The position numbers and the translations under genes are program-made. A model generated the notes under the pieces. It was not told where the DNA came from. It made no database searches and saw nothing but the letters and a program-made list of their open reading frames with translations. From JAJFUI01 sp963754135 (GTDB lineage: Bacteria; Planctomycetota; Planctomycetia; Pirellulales; Thermoguttaceae), in assembly GCA_963754135.1 (NCBI GenBank), contig CAVWEY010000002.1:558001-622000 (forward strand): a stretch of DNA of 64,000 nucleotides. Direction: 5' to 3'. How positions within the stretch are numbered: the stretch's first letter is position 1; every line of letters begins with the position of its first letter. Positions 37,960 through 47,054 of this stretch are shown piece by piece.

Positions 37960-38450
37960 CGCTGCCTCCTGGGCCGCTGGCCCCGCTGCGTTACTTGATG
38001 AATACGGTGAACTCTTGCCAGACACTCAGCGTGCCTGGACTATTTGACTCTCCTGATTTTAGCCAGATCGCCGTTCCTGTCAAGCAGCTAGCACTCGAAA
38101 ACGCCGATTTTTCAAGAGTTTTCGTCAGATTCAGGCGGACGGCTTCAGTCTTGTCGAAGAACTCGAGGGGGGGTATGACTTGCTGCGGCAAGCACCCGAT
38201 TGGGGGAACCGCGCACTTGTGGTACTCCACACATCCCCCCAGAATCCCGAAGTTTTCTTGGTTGGCGGCCGGACTGCAACCGGCCCCAGGATGGGGCAAA
38301 ACGTCGGCCGTATCCCCCCCCATAGAATCGTTGTTTCGCCACACATTCATCCCCGTCGGCCGGCTGGGGAAAAATTCCGGATTTCCCGAAAAATTTTGGC
38401 TCCTCGGCCCCTGGGGGCGGCTTCGGGCGGGTGCCGGCAGGATGCCGCTT
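37960..38450. other. Leader of the PEP-CTERM gene and downstream region of the PfkB gene
   Basis: No coding frame is supported. Contains a good minus-strand promoter (38056-38083). The stretch 38160-38410 has several C or G runs and the near-palindrome GGAAAAATTCCGGATTTCC, of unknown meaning. Confidence 0.5.
38056..38083 (-). promoter_or_regulatory. Sigma-70-like promoter of the PEP-CTERM gene
   Basis: TTGACA (38083-38078), 16-bp spacer, TAAAAT (38061-38056) on the minus strand, about 100 nt upstream of the GTG at 37959. Confidence 0.65.
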
Positions 38451-39506
38451 CTACATCGACCGCTGTCGGAGCCACATCTGAAGCCGCGGCGGGAGTTGCT
38501 CGGGGCTGGCCGTGCCGGTGGTCGCAAGCTGCTCAATGGTGATCGAGGCAACCAGGTTGCCTACCAGGGCGGCCTCGGCCAGGGCGGCGCCGGCAGCCAG
38601 CGCCAGCACGGCCCCCGCCGTCGCGCTATCGCCGGCGCCGGTGGGATCGGTTGGACCTTCGACCCGGACGGCGGGCACCAAGATCGGCTGCGGATCGCTG
38701 ACCAGCATGCCCGCGGCGCCGCGGGTGGCGCAGATCGGGCCGCCCACCTCGCGCCGCAACTGGCCGAGCGCCAGGCAGAGTTGCTCCAGATCGACCTCCC
38801 TGCCGGGTGTCTGCTCGACGACGCCGGCGGCTTCGAGTTGGTTCGGCTTGATAATCACCCCGCGGAAGCGGCGGATGCGGCGGCGGCTGTCGGCCCAGAA
38901 GATCACCTTCGGGTGTCGGGCGGCGCGCTCGGCCAGGGCCTCGACGACCATCGGCGTAATCACTCCGCAACCTTCTTCCTCAACCTGGTCCATCGCGATC
39001 ACGGCGTCGACCTGCGGCAACAGCGCATCCAGCCCGGCAATGATCCGTTGCTGGGCGGCCGCGCTGGTGGGCGTGCGGTTCTTCGTGTCATAGCGGTTGT
39101 GTTCGCCGGCCAGCCCGGGATCGGCCGCGTCCCGCGGCTTCAGGTAGGTGGGCGTCATCCGCTCGGGGTCGGAGTGCAGGTGGTTCGTCGAGCAGCCGAT
39201 CGCCGCCAGGTCCCGCCGCAGATCGTAGGATTCGCCGTCGTCGCCAGTGAAGCCGACCGCGTGCAGCTCTCCGGCGCCCAGTGCGGCGAGATTGCCGACG
39301 ATGGTGCCCGCCGCGCCGGGGCTATGGCGGACGGCCACCACCTGGTTCGCGGTCTTGCCGGTCTCAATGCTCCGCTCGGCCAGGGCCGGATCGACGTCGA
39401 GGTACTTGTCGAGAAAGAAGTCGCCCACCACCGCAATCCGCAGGCGGCGGAAGCGGCCGATCAGTTGGGCCAACCGTTCCGGTGCGAAATAGGTTAGTTC
39501 TTTCAT
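38451..39506 (-). CDS. PfkB-family sugar kinase (HldA/RfaE-like)
   Basis: The 351-residue protein starts with RIAVVGDFFLDKYLDVDP and carries the PfkB signature DPTGAGDSATAGAVL with the catalytic Asp. The overall layout (GDFFLDKY, GGxxxNxxx-like PGAAGTIVGNLAALG) is close to ADP-heptose pathway kinases (RfaE/HldA) that phosphorylate heptose-7-phosphate, but adenosine- or sugar-kinase relatives are possible. The ATG overlaps the stop of the upstream deoxyhypusine-synthase-like gene by 4 bp (ATGA), so both are in one operon with the HAD gene. Confidence 0.82.
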   Translation of the reverse strand: MKELTYFAPERLAQLIGRFRRLRIAVVGDFFLDKYLDVDPALAERSIETGKTANQVVAVRHSPGAAGTIVGNLAALGAGELHAVGFTGDDGESYDLRRDLAAIGCSTNHLHSDPERMTPTYLKPRDAADPGLAGEHNRYDTKNRTPTSAAAQQRIIAGLDALLPQVDAVIAMDQVEEEGCGVITPMVVEALAERAARHPKVIFWADSRRRIRRFRGVIIKPNQLEAAGVVEQTPGREVDLEQLCLALGQLRREVGGPICATRGAAGMLVSDPQPILVPAVRVEGPTDPTGAGDSATAGAVLALAAGAALAEAALVGNLVASITIEQLATTGTASPEQLPPRLQMWLRQRSM

Positions 39507-40465
39507 GGCACACGTAGGATTTGGTCGTAAAGCGCCGGCACGGTCAAGGCGTGGTCGCCCTTGACGTAGCAACTGGTGCCGCCGTCGGCCACGGTCCGCA
39601 CCAGCACCGTCTTGTAGGGGCGGAAGTAGTATCGCGGGTCGCTCTTGGGGGCTTCGGTGTGGAGTTGATCGCCCAGCTCCGCCAAATCGAACACGCCGGT
39701 GGTGAAGTGCCGTGATGCGGCGGCCCTGCTGGCGGGCGACGTTGCGGGCCATGGCCAGGGCCTTCAGGTAGACCTCCGGGCCGGTGACGGCGGAGCCGAT
39801 GTTCAGGAAGACGCCCCCTTCCAACCGCGTGACGCTCTGGGTGAAGATCAGGAAATCGGTGTACGAGGCGGCGCCCACGGCGGCCCCGTCGCAGTTGGGA
39901 TGCTCGTGGATGATGTCCAGGCCGATGCCCACGTGGACCGTGACCGGCACGCCCGCCGCACGCCGGCGGCCAGCACGCTCGTCTGGCGATAGGGGAACTT
40001 CTCGCGCTCGATCATACGACCGACGGCCTCGCCCAGCCCGATGCCGTCCCGCTGGGCCTCGCGGGCGGCGTCGTTGATCCGTCCGGTCTCGCTCCAGAGG
40101 CCGAACTGCCCCTCGGCGACGTATCGGGCGACGCTCTCGGTGGTCGCTCCGATCAAGGCCATCTCGAAGTCGTGGATCGCCCCGGCGCCGTTCAGCGCCA
40201 GGTGTCCCAACAGGCCGCGGTCGATCAGATCGACCAGCAGCGGCCCGCAGCCCTTCTTCAACACGTGCGCCCCGCAGAGGAAGATCACCGCCCGGCCGCC
40301 GCGGGCAGCCGCGGCAATCCGCTCGGCCAGCAGGGGCAGGGCCTCGTGCTCGAACGGCTGCCGAGGGCTGTCCGGAAAGATCAGCGCCGAGCGGTCCACG
40401 TCGTGTACCCGCTCGGACAACGGACGAAGACGCAGCAGGCTGCGGTCAAATTTCTCGAAAGGCAT
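39503..40465 (-). CDS. Deoxyhypusine-synthase-like protein (two frameshifts)
   Basis: About 320 residues over three frames (40465 to about 39960, to about 39725, to 39503). Text such as VIFLCGAHVLKKGCGPLLVD and LALNGAGAIHDFEMALIG resembles the NAD-binding core of deoxyhypusine-synthase-like enzymes; later parts read HVGIGLDIIHEHPNCDGA and GSAVTGPEVYLKALAMARN. Bacterial members of that superfamily mostly act on small polyamine or other substrates and need not modify eIF5A. ATG at 40465, after GAGGAA, is preferred to the one at 40471. It lies between HAD and PfkB genes of one operon. Confidence 0.65.
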
Positions 40466-40479
40466 CAGCATTTCCTCTG

Positions 40480-40558
40480 GGTGGCACGCCCTGCAAGGGC
40501 GTGGCGGGCATCACGGTCAAACCAGTCAAGCTACCACGCCCTTTTCAGGGCGTGCCAC
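40480..40558. repeat. Compound inverted repeat between HAD and DHS-like genes
   Basis: Arms 40480-40504 and 40533-40558 are complementary (GGTGGCACGCCCTGCAAGGG on the left), and each arm is itself a small palindrome (CACGCCCT-GCA-AGGGCGTG; CACGCCCT-TTTC-AGGGCGTG). The right arm overlaps the last codons of the HAD gene, whose stop (40526-40528) lies in the loop. Confidence 0.8.
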
Positions 40559-41448
40559 CCCGTTGACGTTCCAAAGATACTCCAGCAGCGGGCCATAGTC
40601 GCGGTAGTCGGGAATGACGACGTCCGCTCCGGCGCCAATCAAGCGGTCGCGTTTCCAAGGATCGGGCCGGCCGCTGCGGCCCGCCTCATCACTGGCCACG
40701 GCGACCGCCGTGCCGCCGGCCGCCTTGATGTTCTGAATCTCCACGTAGCCGTCGCCGAAACCCAGCAACGACGCCCCGTCCAAACGGTTCTCCCGCAAAA
40801 TCCGCTCGATCACCTGGGCCTTGGAGAACGCGCGGTAGTCGTCTCGGCGCCGTAGACGTGGGCCCCGAAGTAACGGTCCAGGCCCAACAGGCCGACCTCC
40901 TCGATCACGTACGGCTCGTCGGTGCCGCTGGCCACGTACAGCGCCGCGCCGCGCTCCCGCAAGGCGTCCAGCAGTTCCAGTGAGCCGGGCACGAGCATTT
41001 CCTCGGCCCGGATCCGCCCGGACCGCAACCCCTCGCGCCGGCCGCCGATCCGCTCCATCAGCCGGTCGAGATATCGCTGTTTGTAGACCAACGGGTCCTC
41101 GGGCCGGCCGCCGCGGCGGGCGATCTCCTCGGCCAGCCGGATCATCTGATAGATCGTCTGCTTGCCCGTCAAGGCCGTCACAAAACCGGTGCATAGCCGC
41201 CGCAGCTCGGCCGGCGACTGGCCGGTGCCGGTGGCTTGGAGCGACTCGACCATCAGCGGAATCATCACCTCAGGCCAGCCCTCGCGGATCAGGCTGAGCG
41301 TGCCGTCGAAGTCGAACAGCACGTGCCGCGGCGGTTGGGCGGAGACGAGGGGGCGGACGATCTCAATGGCCGTATGGGGCAACGTCCGCGTTGGCCCCAC
41401 GTCCTCAACCACCCGGCGGTAGTCTTCCTCGTGACAATCCGAAACCAT
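40526..41448 (-). CDS. HAD-superfamily hydrolase (one frameshift)
   Basis: About 305 residues. Motif I is HVLFDFDGTLS with both Asp residues, motif II is YVASGTDEPYV, and motif IV is GFGDGYVEIQNIKAAGG; a helical cap lies between. The fold is that of phosphoglycolate-phosphatase-like enzymes acting on phospho-sugars. The frame breaks near 40850 (HVYGAETT, then AFSKAQVIERIL). Its final residues are encoded by one arm of a compound inverted repeat. With the PfkB kinase and DHS-like gene it forms a minus-strand operon that could make or recycle a sugar phosphate. Confidence 0.85.
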
Positions 41449-41578
41449 GAATCGGCCGCTTCTGCTTGCAATAGATATTCATCGTAGCCGCGTGCCGTGG
41501 GAGACGCAAGTGCCGCGGGAATTGGGCCGCCTTCGCCGGACGGGCGTAGCGTCTCGGACAGACGGTGATTTATGATTT

Positions 41579-41641
41579 GGGTGCCACGGGCAGCTTGTCT
41601 GCCCGTGCGGCACACTGGCGGACAAGCCGCCGGTGGCACCC
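41579..41641. repeat. Compound inverted repeat
   Basis: Outer arms GGGTGCCAC and GTGGCACCC enclose the palindromes CACGGGCAG-CTTGT-CTGCCCGTG and GGCGG-ACAAG-CCGCC. It is one of two such structures in the 357-bp gap 41449-41805, which otherwise shows no gene. Confidence 0.75.
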
Positions 41642-41717
41642 AATTCACCTGCGGAAGCCCATTGCCGCCACGGCCCTTTTCTGGTAAGCTACGCTTGGTA
41701 GAATTAACGGATGTAGT

Positions 41718-41772
41718 GTACTCCTCACGCTCCGCGTGAGGCGGGCCACGTCACGCGGAGCGTGACGAGTAC
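41718..41772. repeat. Compound inverted repeat
   Basis: GTACTCCTCACGCTCCGCGT (41718 on) is complementary to the arm ending at 41772; the core of each arm is TCACGC-TCC-GCGTGA or its variant. It lies about 30 bp before the start of the secreted protein gene. Confidence 0.8.
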
Positions 41773-41805
41773 ATCGCCTACATAGGCGAGCAAGGAGCCA
41801 TTGCC

Positions 41806-42498
41806 ATGCGAACGATCTCGCCTATCCTGGGGGCAACGCTGGTGTTACTGGCCGCGGACACGGCGTCGGCGCAGCGGCCCGGCCGCGTGGTGCAACTGCC
41901 CACCCTTTCCCAGTTCTCCGTTGACACGACGGTCTCCGTGCCGGATCAGGGCGGCGGCTACCTTGGCGGGATGGGTTATGGCGGATCGGGCATCGACGAG
42001 TTCGGTTCCCCCTTGTCGCCGTGGCGCAACTCGGCCCTGGGCTCCCAAGGGAGCGTTTCCGGCGCCTTTGCGACGGCCACGATCCATGACTTTCGCGCGA
42101 TGGACGAGGCCCTGCTGAGCCAGCCGACTGCCCAATGGGGAGTGACGCTGATGGGCCCGGCGGGGACGAGTTTGGGTCCGCCGCTTGGCTTGTGGACGCC
42201 CGGCCGCACTCCGGCCGGGGATTCTCTCCTGGCAGGCGCCGGGAACGACTCGCCGGCCATGTCGGTTGCCGAGGCCCGCGCCCAACGCCAACGGGAGCAG
42301 GAGGCTCAACAACTGGAGGGTCAAGTACTTTTCAATCGCGGCTTGCGGGCCGAGCAGTCCGGCAAGCCGGGGCTGGCCCGTGTCTACTACAAAATGGCGG
42401 CGCGGCGGGCGGATGGCGAGTTGCAGCGGGAGGCGCTGGCGAAACTCGCGTCGCTGCAAAAGCCGGAGGCCGGCTCCGCAGCGGCGCGTCGCCATTGA
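41806..42498 (+). CDS. Secreted protein of unknown function
   Basis: The 230-residue protein has a signal peptide (MRTISPILGATLVLLAADTASA), a Gly-rich stretch (GGGYLGGMGYGGSG), and a helical C-terminal part (ARAQRQREQEAQQLEGQVLF, then GLARVYYKMAARRADG) resembling a single TPR hairpin. AAGGAG precedes the ATG. Such small secreted proteins are common in planctomycetes; role not known. Confidence 0.75.
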   Translation: MRTISPILGATLVLLAADTASAQRPGRVVQLPTLSQFSVDTTVSVPDQGGGYLGGMGYGGSGIDEFGSPLSPWRNSALGSQGSVSGAFATATIHDFRAMDEALLSQPTAQWGVTLMGPAGTSLGPPLGLWTPGRTPAGDSLLAGAGNDSPAMSVAEARAQRQREQEAQQLEGQVLFNRGLRAEQSGKPGLARVYYKMAARRADGELQREALAKLASLQKPEAGSAAARRH

Positions 42499-42504
42499 CA
42501 GCCA

Positions 42505-42587
42505 GGTGCCATGCCCACGCTTGCCGTGGGCATGTGAAAAACGAAGGAGAACCGCCACATGCCCGCGGCAAGCGTGGGCATGGCGCC
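42505..42587. repeat. Compound inverted repeat between secreted protein and histidine kinase
   Basis: Two 32-base arms (42505-42536, 42556-42587) with two mismatches and a 19-base loop. Each arm contains a palindrome of the type TGCCCACGC-TT-GCCGTGGGCA. Confidence 0.85.
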
Positions 42588-42634
42588 GCGCAGTCGCGGG
42601 ACGTTCAGACTTTTCAATCGTAGGGGAGGCGGCC

Positions 42635-44209
42635 ATGGCTGAGCGGTCGGATTTTCCGGACGCCGGCCCTGACACGCTGGGACGTGTCTTGGCCGAGGCG
42701 TCCACCGATTTCGTCTGCCTGGCGACCGCCCGCGGCGAGCCGTTCTATCTCAACACGGCCGGCCAGCGGCTGGTGGGACTCAGCGACGGGCAGCCGGTCT
42801 CCGCGGTCGTCCTGCGCGACCTCTACGTCGAACAGTCCTGGGCCGAACTCCGCGACGTGGCCGTGCCGGCTGTCAACCGGACCGGCTGCTGGGAGGGCCG
42901 CAGCCAGTTGCGCAACCTCCGCTCCGGCGAGCCAATCGACGTCCAGACCAGGCTCTTCCGGCTGAAGTCCAATGGCGGCGGGCGCTCCTCTTGCCTGCTG
43001 TTCTTCCATCGCCCCCTCGACCGGAAAACCCGGCTCGAGGAATCGCTCGCCGAGGCCCAAGCCCGTAAACGCGCCATCCTCGAATCCTCGCTCGATCCCA
43101 TCATCACCATCGACCATGAGGGGATTATCACCGAGTTCAACAAGGCGGCGGAGCAGACGTTTGGCCATCCGCGCGAGAAAGTGCTAGGGACGAAACCTTC
43201 GGAGGTGCTCTTTCCGGCCGGCGCCGGCGGCGGCCAGCAGGACCGCATCGACCGCTACCTGGACGCGGGCGAGGGGTCGTTGCTGGGCCGGCGCGTCGAG
43301 GTGACGGCCGTCCGCCGGGACGGCGAGACCTTCGACGCCGAAATGGCCATGACCCTCAGCCACGAGCAAGGCGCCCCGGTGCTGACGTTCTTTGTCCGCG
43401 ACATCAGCCCGCGGAAGAAGGCCGAGCAGGAGCAAGCCCGCTACGCCGCCGAGTTGGAGCGCTCGAACCGCGAGTTGGAGATGTTCGCCTACGTCGCCTC
43501 GCACGACCTCCAGGAGCCGTTGCGGAAGATTCGGGCGTTCTGCGGCCGCCTGCAAGCCAACTGCGGCGACAAGCTCGACGCCGCCGGCAGCGAGTGCCTA
43601 CAGCGGGTCCACGGCGCCGCGGTCAGGATGCAAGGGCTGATCGACGGACTCTTGTCGCTCTCCCGCGTGACTACCCAAGGGCAAGAGTTCGTCTCTGTCG
43701 ACCTGGCCGAAGTCGCCCGTGAGGTCCTCTCCGACCTCGAAGTGCAGATCGAGCAGGCCGGCGGGCGGGTCGAAGTGGGCCACCTGCCCACCATTCAGGC
43801 CGATCCCCTGCAAATGCGGCAGTTGCTGCAAAACCTCATCGCCAACGGACTGAAGTTCCATCGCCCCGGCGAACCGCCGGTGGTCACGGTGGAGGGCCGG
43901 TTCGCCCATGGCCGGCAGGACCGTGCCGCCGGCCCGCCGGCGGCCGGGGAACAGTGCAAGATCGTGGTCACGGACAACGGCATCGGCTTCGAGCAGCGGC
44001 ACCAGGAGCGGATCTTCGGCGTCTTCCAGCGGTTGCACCCCCGCGACGTGTTCGAGGGGGTGGGGATCGGCCTGGCCCTGTGCCGCAAGATCGTCGAGCG
44101 GCACGGCGGGCGGATCACCGCCCACGGCGCCCCCGGCCGGGGCGCCAGTTTTGAGATCGTTTTGCCGGCGCTGCAAAGTTCGTCGTCCGGTGGGAAAGGG
44201 GCAACGTGA
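42635..44209 (+). CDS. PAS-PAS sensor histidine kinase
   Basis: The 524-residue protein has two PAS domains (about residues 15-125 and 150-265; the second with PIITIDHEGIITEFNKAAEQ and a PAC-type DGETFDAEMAMT), no membrane helix, then the H-box MFAYVASHDLQEPLRKI, N-box IANGLKFHR, DNGIGF and VGIGLALCRKIVERHGG. This dimerization/ATPase type is common in phytochrome-like kinases. ATG at 42635 with GGGGAGG upstream. The response regulator-phosphatase follows, so the pair probably works as a two-component phosphatase pathway. Confidence 0.92.
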   Translation: MAERSDFPDAGPDTLGRVLAEASTDFVCLATARGEPFYLNTAGQRLVGLSDGQPVSAVVLRDLYVEQSWAELRDVAVPAVNRTGCWEGRSQLRNLRSGEPIDVQTRLFRLKSNGGGRSSCLLFFHRPLDRKTRLEESLAEAQARKRAILESSLDPIITIDHEGIITEFNKAAEQTFGHPREKVLGTKPSEVLFPAGAGGGQQDRIDRYLDAGEGSLLGRRVEVTAVRRDGETFDAEMAMTLSHEQGAPVLTFFVRDISPRKKAEQEQARYAAELERSNRELEMFAYVASHDLQEPLRKIRAFCGRLQANCGDKLDAAGSECLQRVHGAAVRMQGLIDGLLSLSRVTTQGQEFVSVDLAEVAREVLSDLEVQIEQAGGRVEVGHLPTIQADPLQMRQLLQNLIANGLKFHRPGEPPVVTVEGRFAHGRQDRAAGPPAAGEQCKIVVTDNGIGFEQRHQERIFGVFQRLHPRDVFEGVGIGLALCRKIVERHGGRITAHGAPGRGASFEIVLPALQSSSSGGKGAT

Positions 44210-44228
44210 GAGTTTCGCTGATGAAATG

Positions 44229-44336
44229 GTCTTAGGTCTTAGGTCTTAGGGCTTGGTTTGAGTCTCAGTTTTTGTGTGACGAACCACGATAAGGGCATGA
44301 GTCCCAAGACCTAAGTCCTAAGACCCAAGACCTAAG
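44229..44336. repeat. Compound inverted repeat with direct sub-repeats
   Basis: GTCTTAGGTCTTAGGTCTTA (44229 on) pairs with the CCTAAG-rich arm ending at 44336. The unit CTTAGGT/ACCTAAG is repeated within each arm. It fills the gap between histidine kinase and response regulator. Confidence 0.8.
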
Positions 44337-44352
44337 ATAAGGGCAGTTCATC

Positions 44353-45493
44353 GTGCAGCGACGCATCAAAATCCTGCTGGTCGAGGATGATCCCAACGAC
44401 GTCTCGGGTGATGCGCAATCTCCTCGGCGACCGCTGGGACGAACCGTTCGATCTGGTCCAGGTGGAACTGCTCTCGGCGGCCATCGAACGCTGCGAAGAA
44501 GGCAGTTTCGACGTCATCCTGCTCGATCTCACCCTGCCCGACAGCCAGGGGCTGGAAACCTTCTTCGCCATGCACGCCCACGCCGGCCAGGTGCCGATTG
44601 TCATCCTCTCCGGCCATGACGACCAACCGAGCGCGGTCAAGGCCGTGCAGACCGGCGCCCAGGATTACATCGTCAAAGGCCAGGTGACCGACCAGGTGTT
44701 GGTGCGCTCGATCCGCTACGCCATCGAGCGCGGCCGGCGGCACCGGGCGGAAGACAAGTTGCGGGACACCTCCGAGGAGTTCCGCGCCGCCGGGGAAATC
44801 CAACAGCGGCTCTATCCGGGCGAGGCGCCGAAGTTGCCCGGTTTCGAGATCGCCGGGGCGCTCTTCCCCACCAAGGCCACCGCCGGCGACTATTTCGACT
44901 ACATCCCCATGCTCGACGGCTGCCTGGGGATCGTCCTGGGGGACGTGAGCAGCCACGGGATGGGGCCGGCCTTGTTGATGTCGGAGACGCGGGCCTGCCT
45001 CCGCACCTTGGCCCAGATGCACGGCGACGTGGGCGAGATTCTCACCCGCGCCAACCGCCTGCTGGCCACCGACGCTGGCGACTTCCACTTCATCACCCTG
45101 GCGATGGCCCGACTCGATCCCCGTGGGCGCTCGATGATCTATGCGAGTGCGGGCCAACGGGGCTACCTGCTCCACGCCGGCGTGGACGTGACGATCCTCG
45201 ATAGCACCAGCCTGCCGCTGGGCGTCCGGCCGGACACGGTCGTGCCGGCGGCCTCGTCGATCGCGCTGCGGCCCGGCGAACTGGTCACTTTTTTCACGGA
45301 CGGCGTCTCCGAGGCCGAATCGCCGGGCCGGGTCCGCTTCGGCGTTGCCCGCGCGCTCCAGGTCATCCGTTCCGAGCGCGAGAAGCCCGCCCGCGAGATC
45401 ATCGAACTCCTCCATCAGGAAGTCCTCGGCTTCTGCCGCAGCCAGCCGCCGCGGGACGACGTGACGGTGGTGGTGGTGAAGGTGACGGAGTGA
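44353..45493 (+). CDS. Response regulator with SpoIIE-type PP2C phosphatase (one frameshift)
   Basis: GTG at 44353 starts a receiver domain (KILLVEDDPNDV; phospho-acceptor Asp in VILLDLTLPDSQG; Lys in DYIVKGQ). After a coiled linker comes a PP2C/SpoIIE domain (LPGFEIAGALFPTKATAGDY, GIVLGDVSSHGMGPALLMSE, ITLAMARLDPRGR). Members of this RsbU-like group dephosphorylate anti-sigma-factor antagonists. One base is missing near 44403, between NDV and RVMRNLLG. Partner of the upstream kinase. Confidence 0.9.
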
Positions 45494-45504
45494 CCGATAC
45501 GCCG

Positions 45505-45571
45505 GAACAGGAGGAAACAGAGACAACGGAGATAGTCCGATCCCCTCCGTTTCCTCTGTTCCCTCCTGTTC
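45505..45571. repeat. Inverted repeat after the SpoIIE gene
   Basis: GAACAGGAGGAAACAGAGAC (45505 on) is complementary, with three mismatches over 27 bases, to the arm ending in CCTCCTGTTC at 45571. The loop is 13 bases. No T run follows. Confidence 0.75.
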
Positions 45572-45586
45572 AGCCCCGTGGCCGCC

Positions 45587-45622
45587 AGTTGGTCAGCAGG
45601 TCGGCGATTTTCCAGAATTAGA
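45587..45622 (+). repeat. Short dispersed motif
   Basis: AGTTGGTCAGCAGG, about 9 bases, TTTTCCAGAATTAGA. Shared with 51909-51944 and, less completely, 16676-16707 on the other strand. Confidence 0.6.
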
Positions 45623-46372
45623 ACCGTTGCCGTGTTCCCTGCTCCCGAAAAACGTTGCCGCGGCAGCCGAAGCCCGAGTGTCGCAAATATACTGTACACA
45701 TATATCCTATTTTGTCAATGGGAAAAACCGGGCCACTTTGCCGGGCGGACCCACGGAGCCGTCGCAGGCCGTCACGTTAGAATCTCGCTGTACCGGTCGT
45801 GTCTGCCGGGCTATATCCAGCCCCAGCCCTCGCCGCGGCGCATCGCCAAGGCCCCAGATACCGCAAACGGAATCGCGCCGGCGAGAACACGCCAACGTTC
45901 GTCAGTCCCAATCGCGGCGCTCGTCTTAGGCGCTGCGCCCCATTGCAGGGTTGCGGGGGCGACTCCTGACACCCCCCATTGTAGTTGCTTGACACGGGTT
46001 TGTACAAGGCCCAGGAGATTGCTGCGAACCGACCGTCGGGCTGGGCAAGCCACCGCAATTCATCGAATGACGCCCACACCCAGCCGCATTCCGTCGAAAC
46101 CTGCCCTCGAAGGACGGCATCTCCGGCCGCATGTCGGATACCGACGGTCAACCGCTTGCGATGCTGGTCGATTCCAGGGTATAACAGGTCTCGGTCCTCC
46201 TGTCTGTGCTATTGGTGAATGAAAGAAACGCTACACCGTGTATAGCATCAAGAGGACCGCTCTTTCATAGAATCAGAAATAACGTGACTGCCTCGAAAGT
46301 TCTGCCATTCCGAGACCGTGTTGCGCGCCCAAGGGCCTGCCCCTTGGGCCGACCGCGTTATGGGAGCCAGCC

Positions 46373-47033
46373 ATGTTGAAGGCACTATTCTTCGACACAG
46401 CGGACACCCTCTACCGTAGCCCCGGGTTTGCGGCTGCACAGGAAGAACGGCCAGTTGAACTGCTCGCCGCGCGATTCGGCTTATCCCTCGAGGAAGCACG
46501 GTGGTTATTCGCCTCACGAGAATCCGAGTTGAAGACTTCACGTCAGCACGCCACGAAGACAGACGTGATGAGTTCTCTCGGAGTATCGCGGGGGGAACTG
46601 GAGGAAGCCATTTCCAAGCTTGACCCCGCCGACTGGTTGTCTAAGGATGAGGAGCTTTGCTCGCTCGTAGCCACTTTGCGCAGCACGCTTCGAACTCGGC
46701 ATAATAACCAACCTCAATGCTGACTTTGTCGAACGAATACTGAAGTCCCTTGGCGTAGACGTGCGGCTATTCGCGTACATCATCTCTACAGATAACACGA
46801 ACGAGAGCAAGCCCGCCCCCGAACCGTTTCTGAAAGCGATCTCACTTGCTGGATGCGCTCCTGAGGAATGCGCCTATATCGGTGACAGTCTGGAAAAGGA
46901 CATGCTCCCTGCGAAGAAGGTAGGAATGAAGACGCTTTGGCTTACCGAGAATGCGCAATGTAATCCAAACGTCGATGTTTCAATACGGCGTCTGAGTGAC
47001 CTTCACGACGCCCTCACAAGGTTTGACACGTGA
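46373..47033 (+). CDS. HAD-family hydrolase (one frameshift)
   Basis: About 220 residues. The N-terminus is ALFFDTADTLYRSPG: the nucleophile Asp is present, but the usual second Asp is replaced by Ala, as in HAD groups with FDAVGTL-type motifs. GIITNLNADFVERIL follows the break near 46685; motif III Lys is in NESKPAPEPF, motif IV is CAYIGDSLEKDM. GGGAG precedes the ATG. It heads a lower-GC plus-strand cluster with a kinase and a membrane DeoR-like protein. Confidence 0.8.
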
Positions 47034-47054
47034 GTACACGCGCATGCGCATTGC

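Larger units (their letters stand above)
45494..46372. other. Intergenic region
   Basis: No gene is supported. It holds an inverted repeat (45505-45571) and a short dispersed motif (45587-45622). The minus strand has an open frame 46151-45777, but its product has unusual composition and no recognisable family, so I leave it out. Confidence 0.5.

Noticed and set aside
45777..46151. Minus-strand open frame of 124 codons
   Set aside because: Odd composition, no ribosome-binding site and overlapping frames of similar length; no support for coding.
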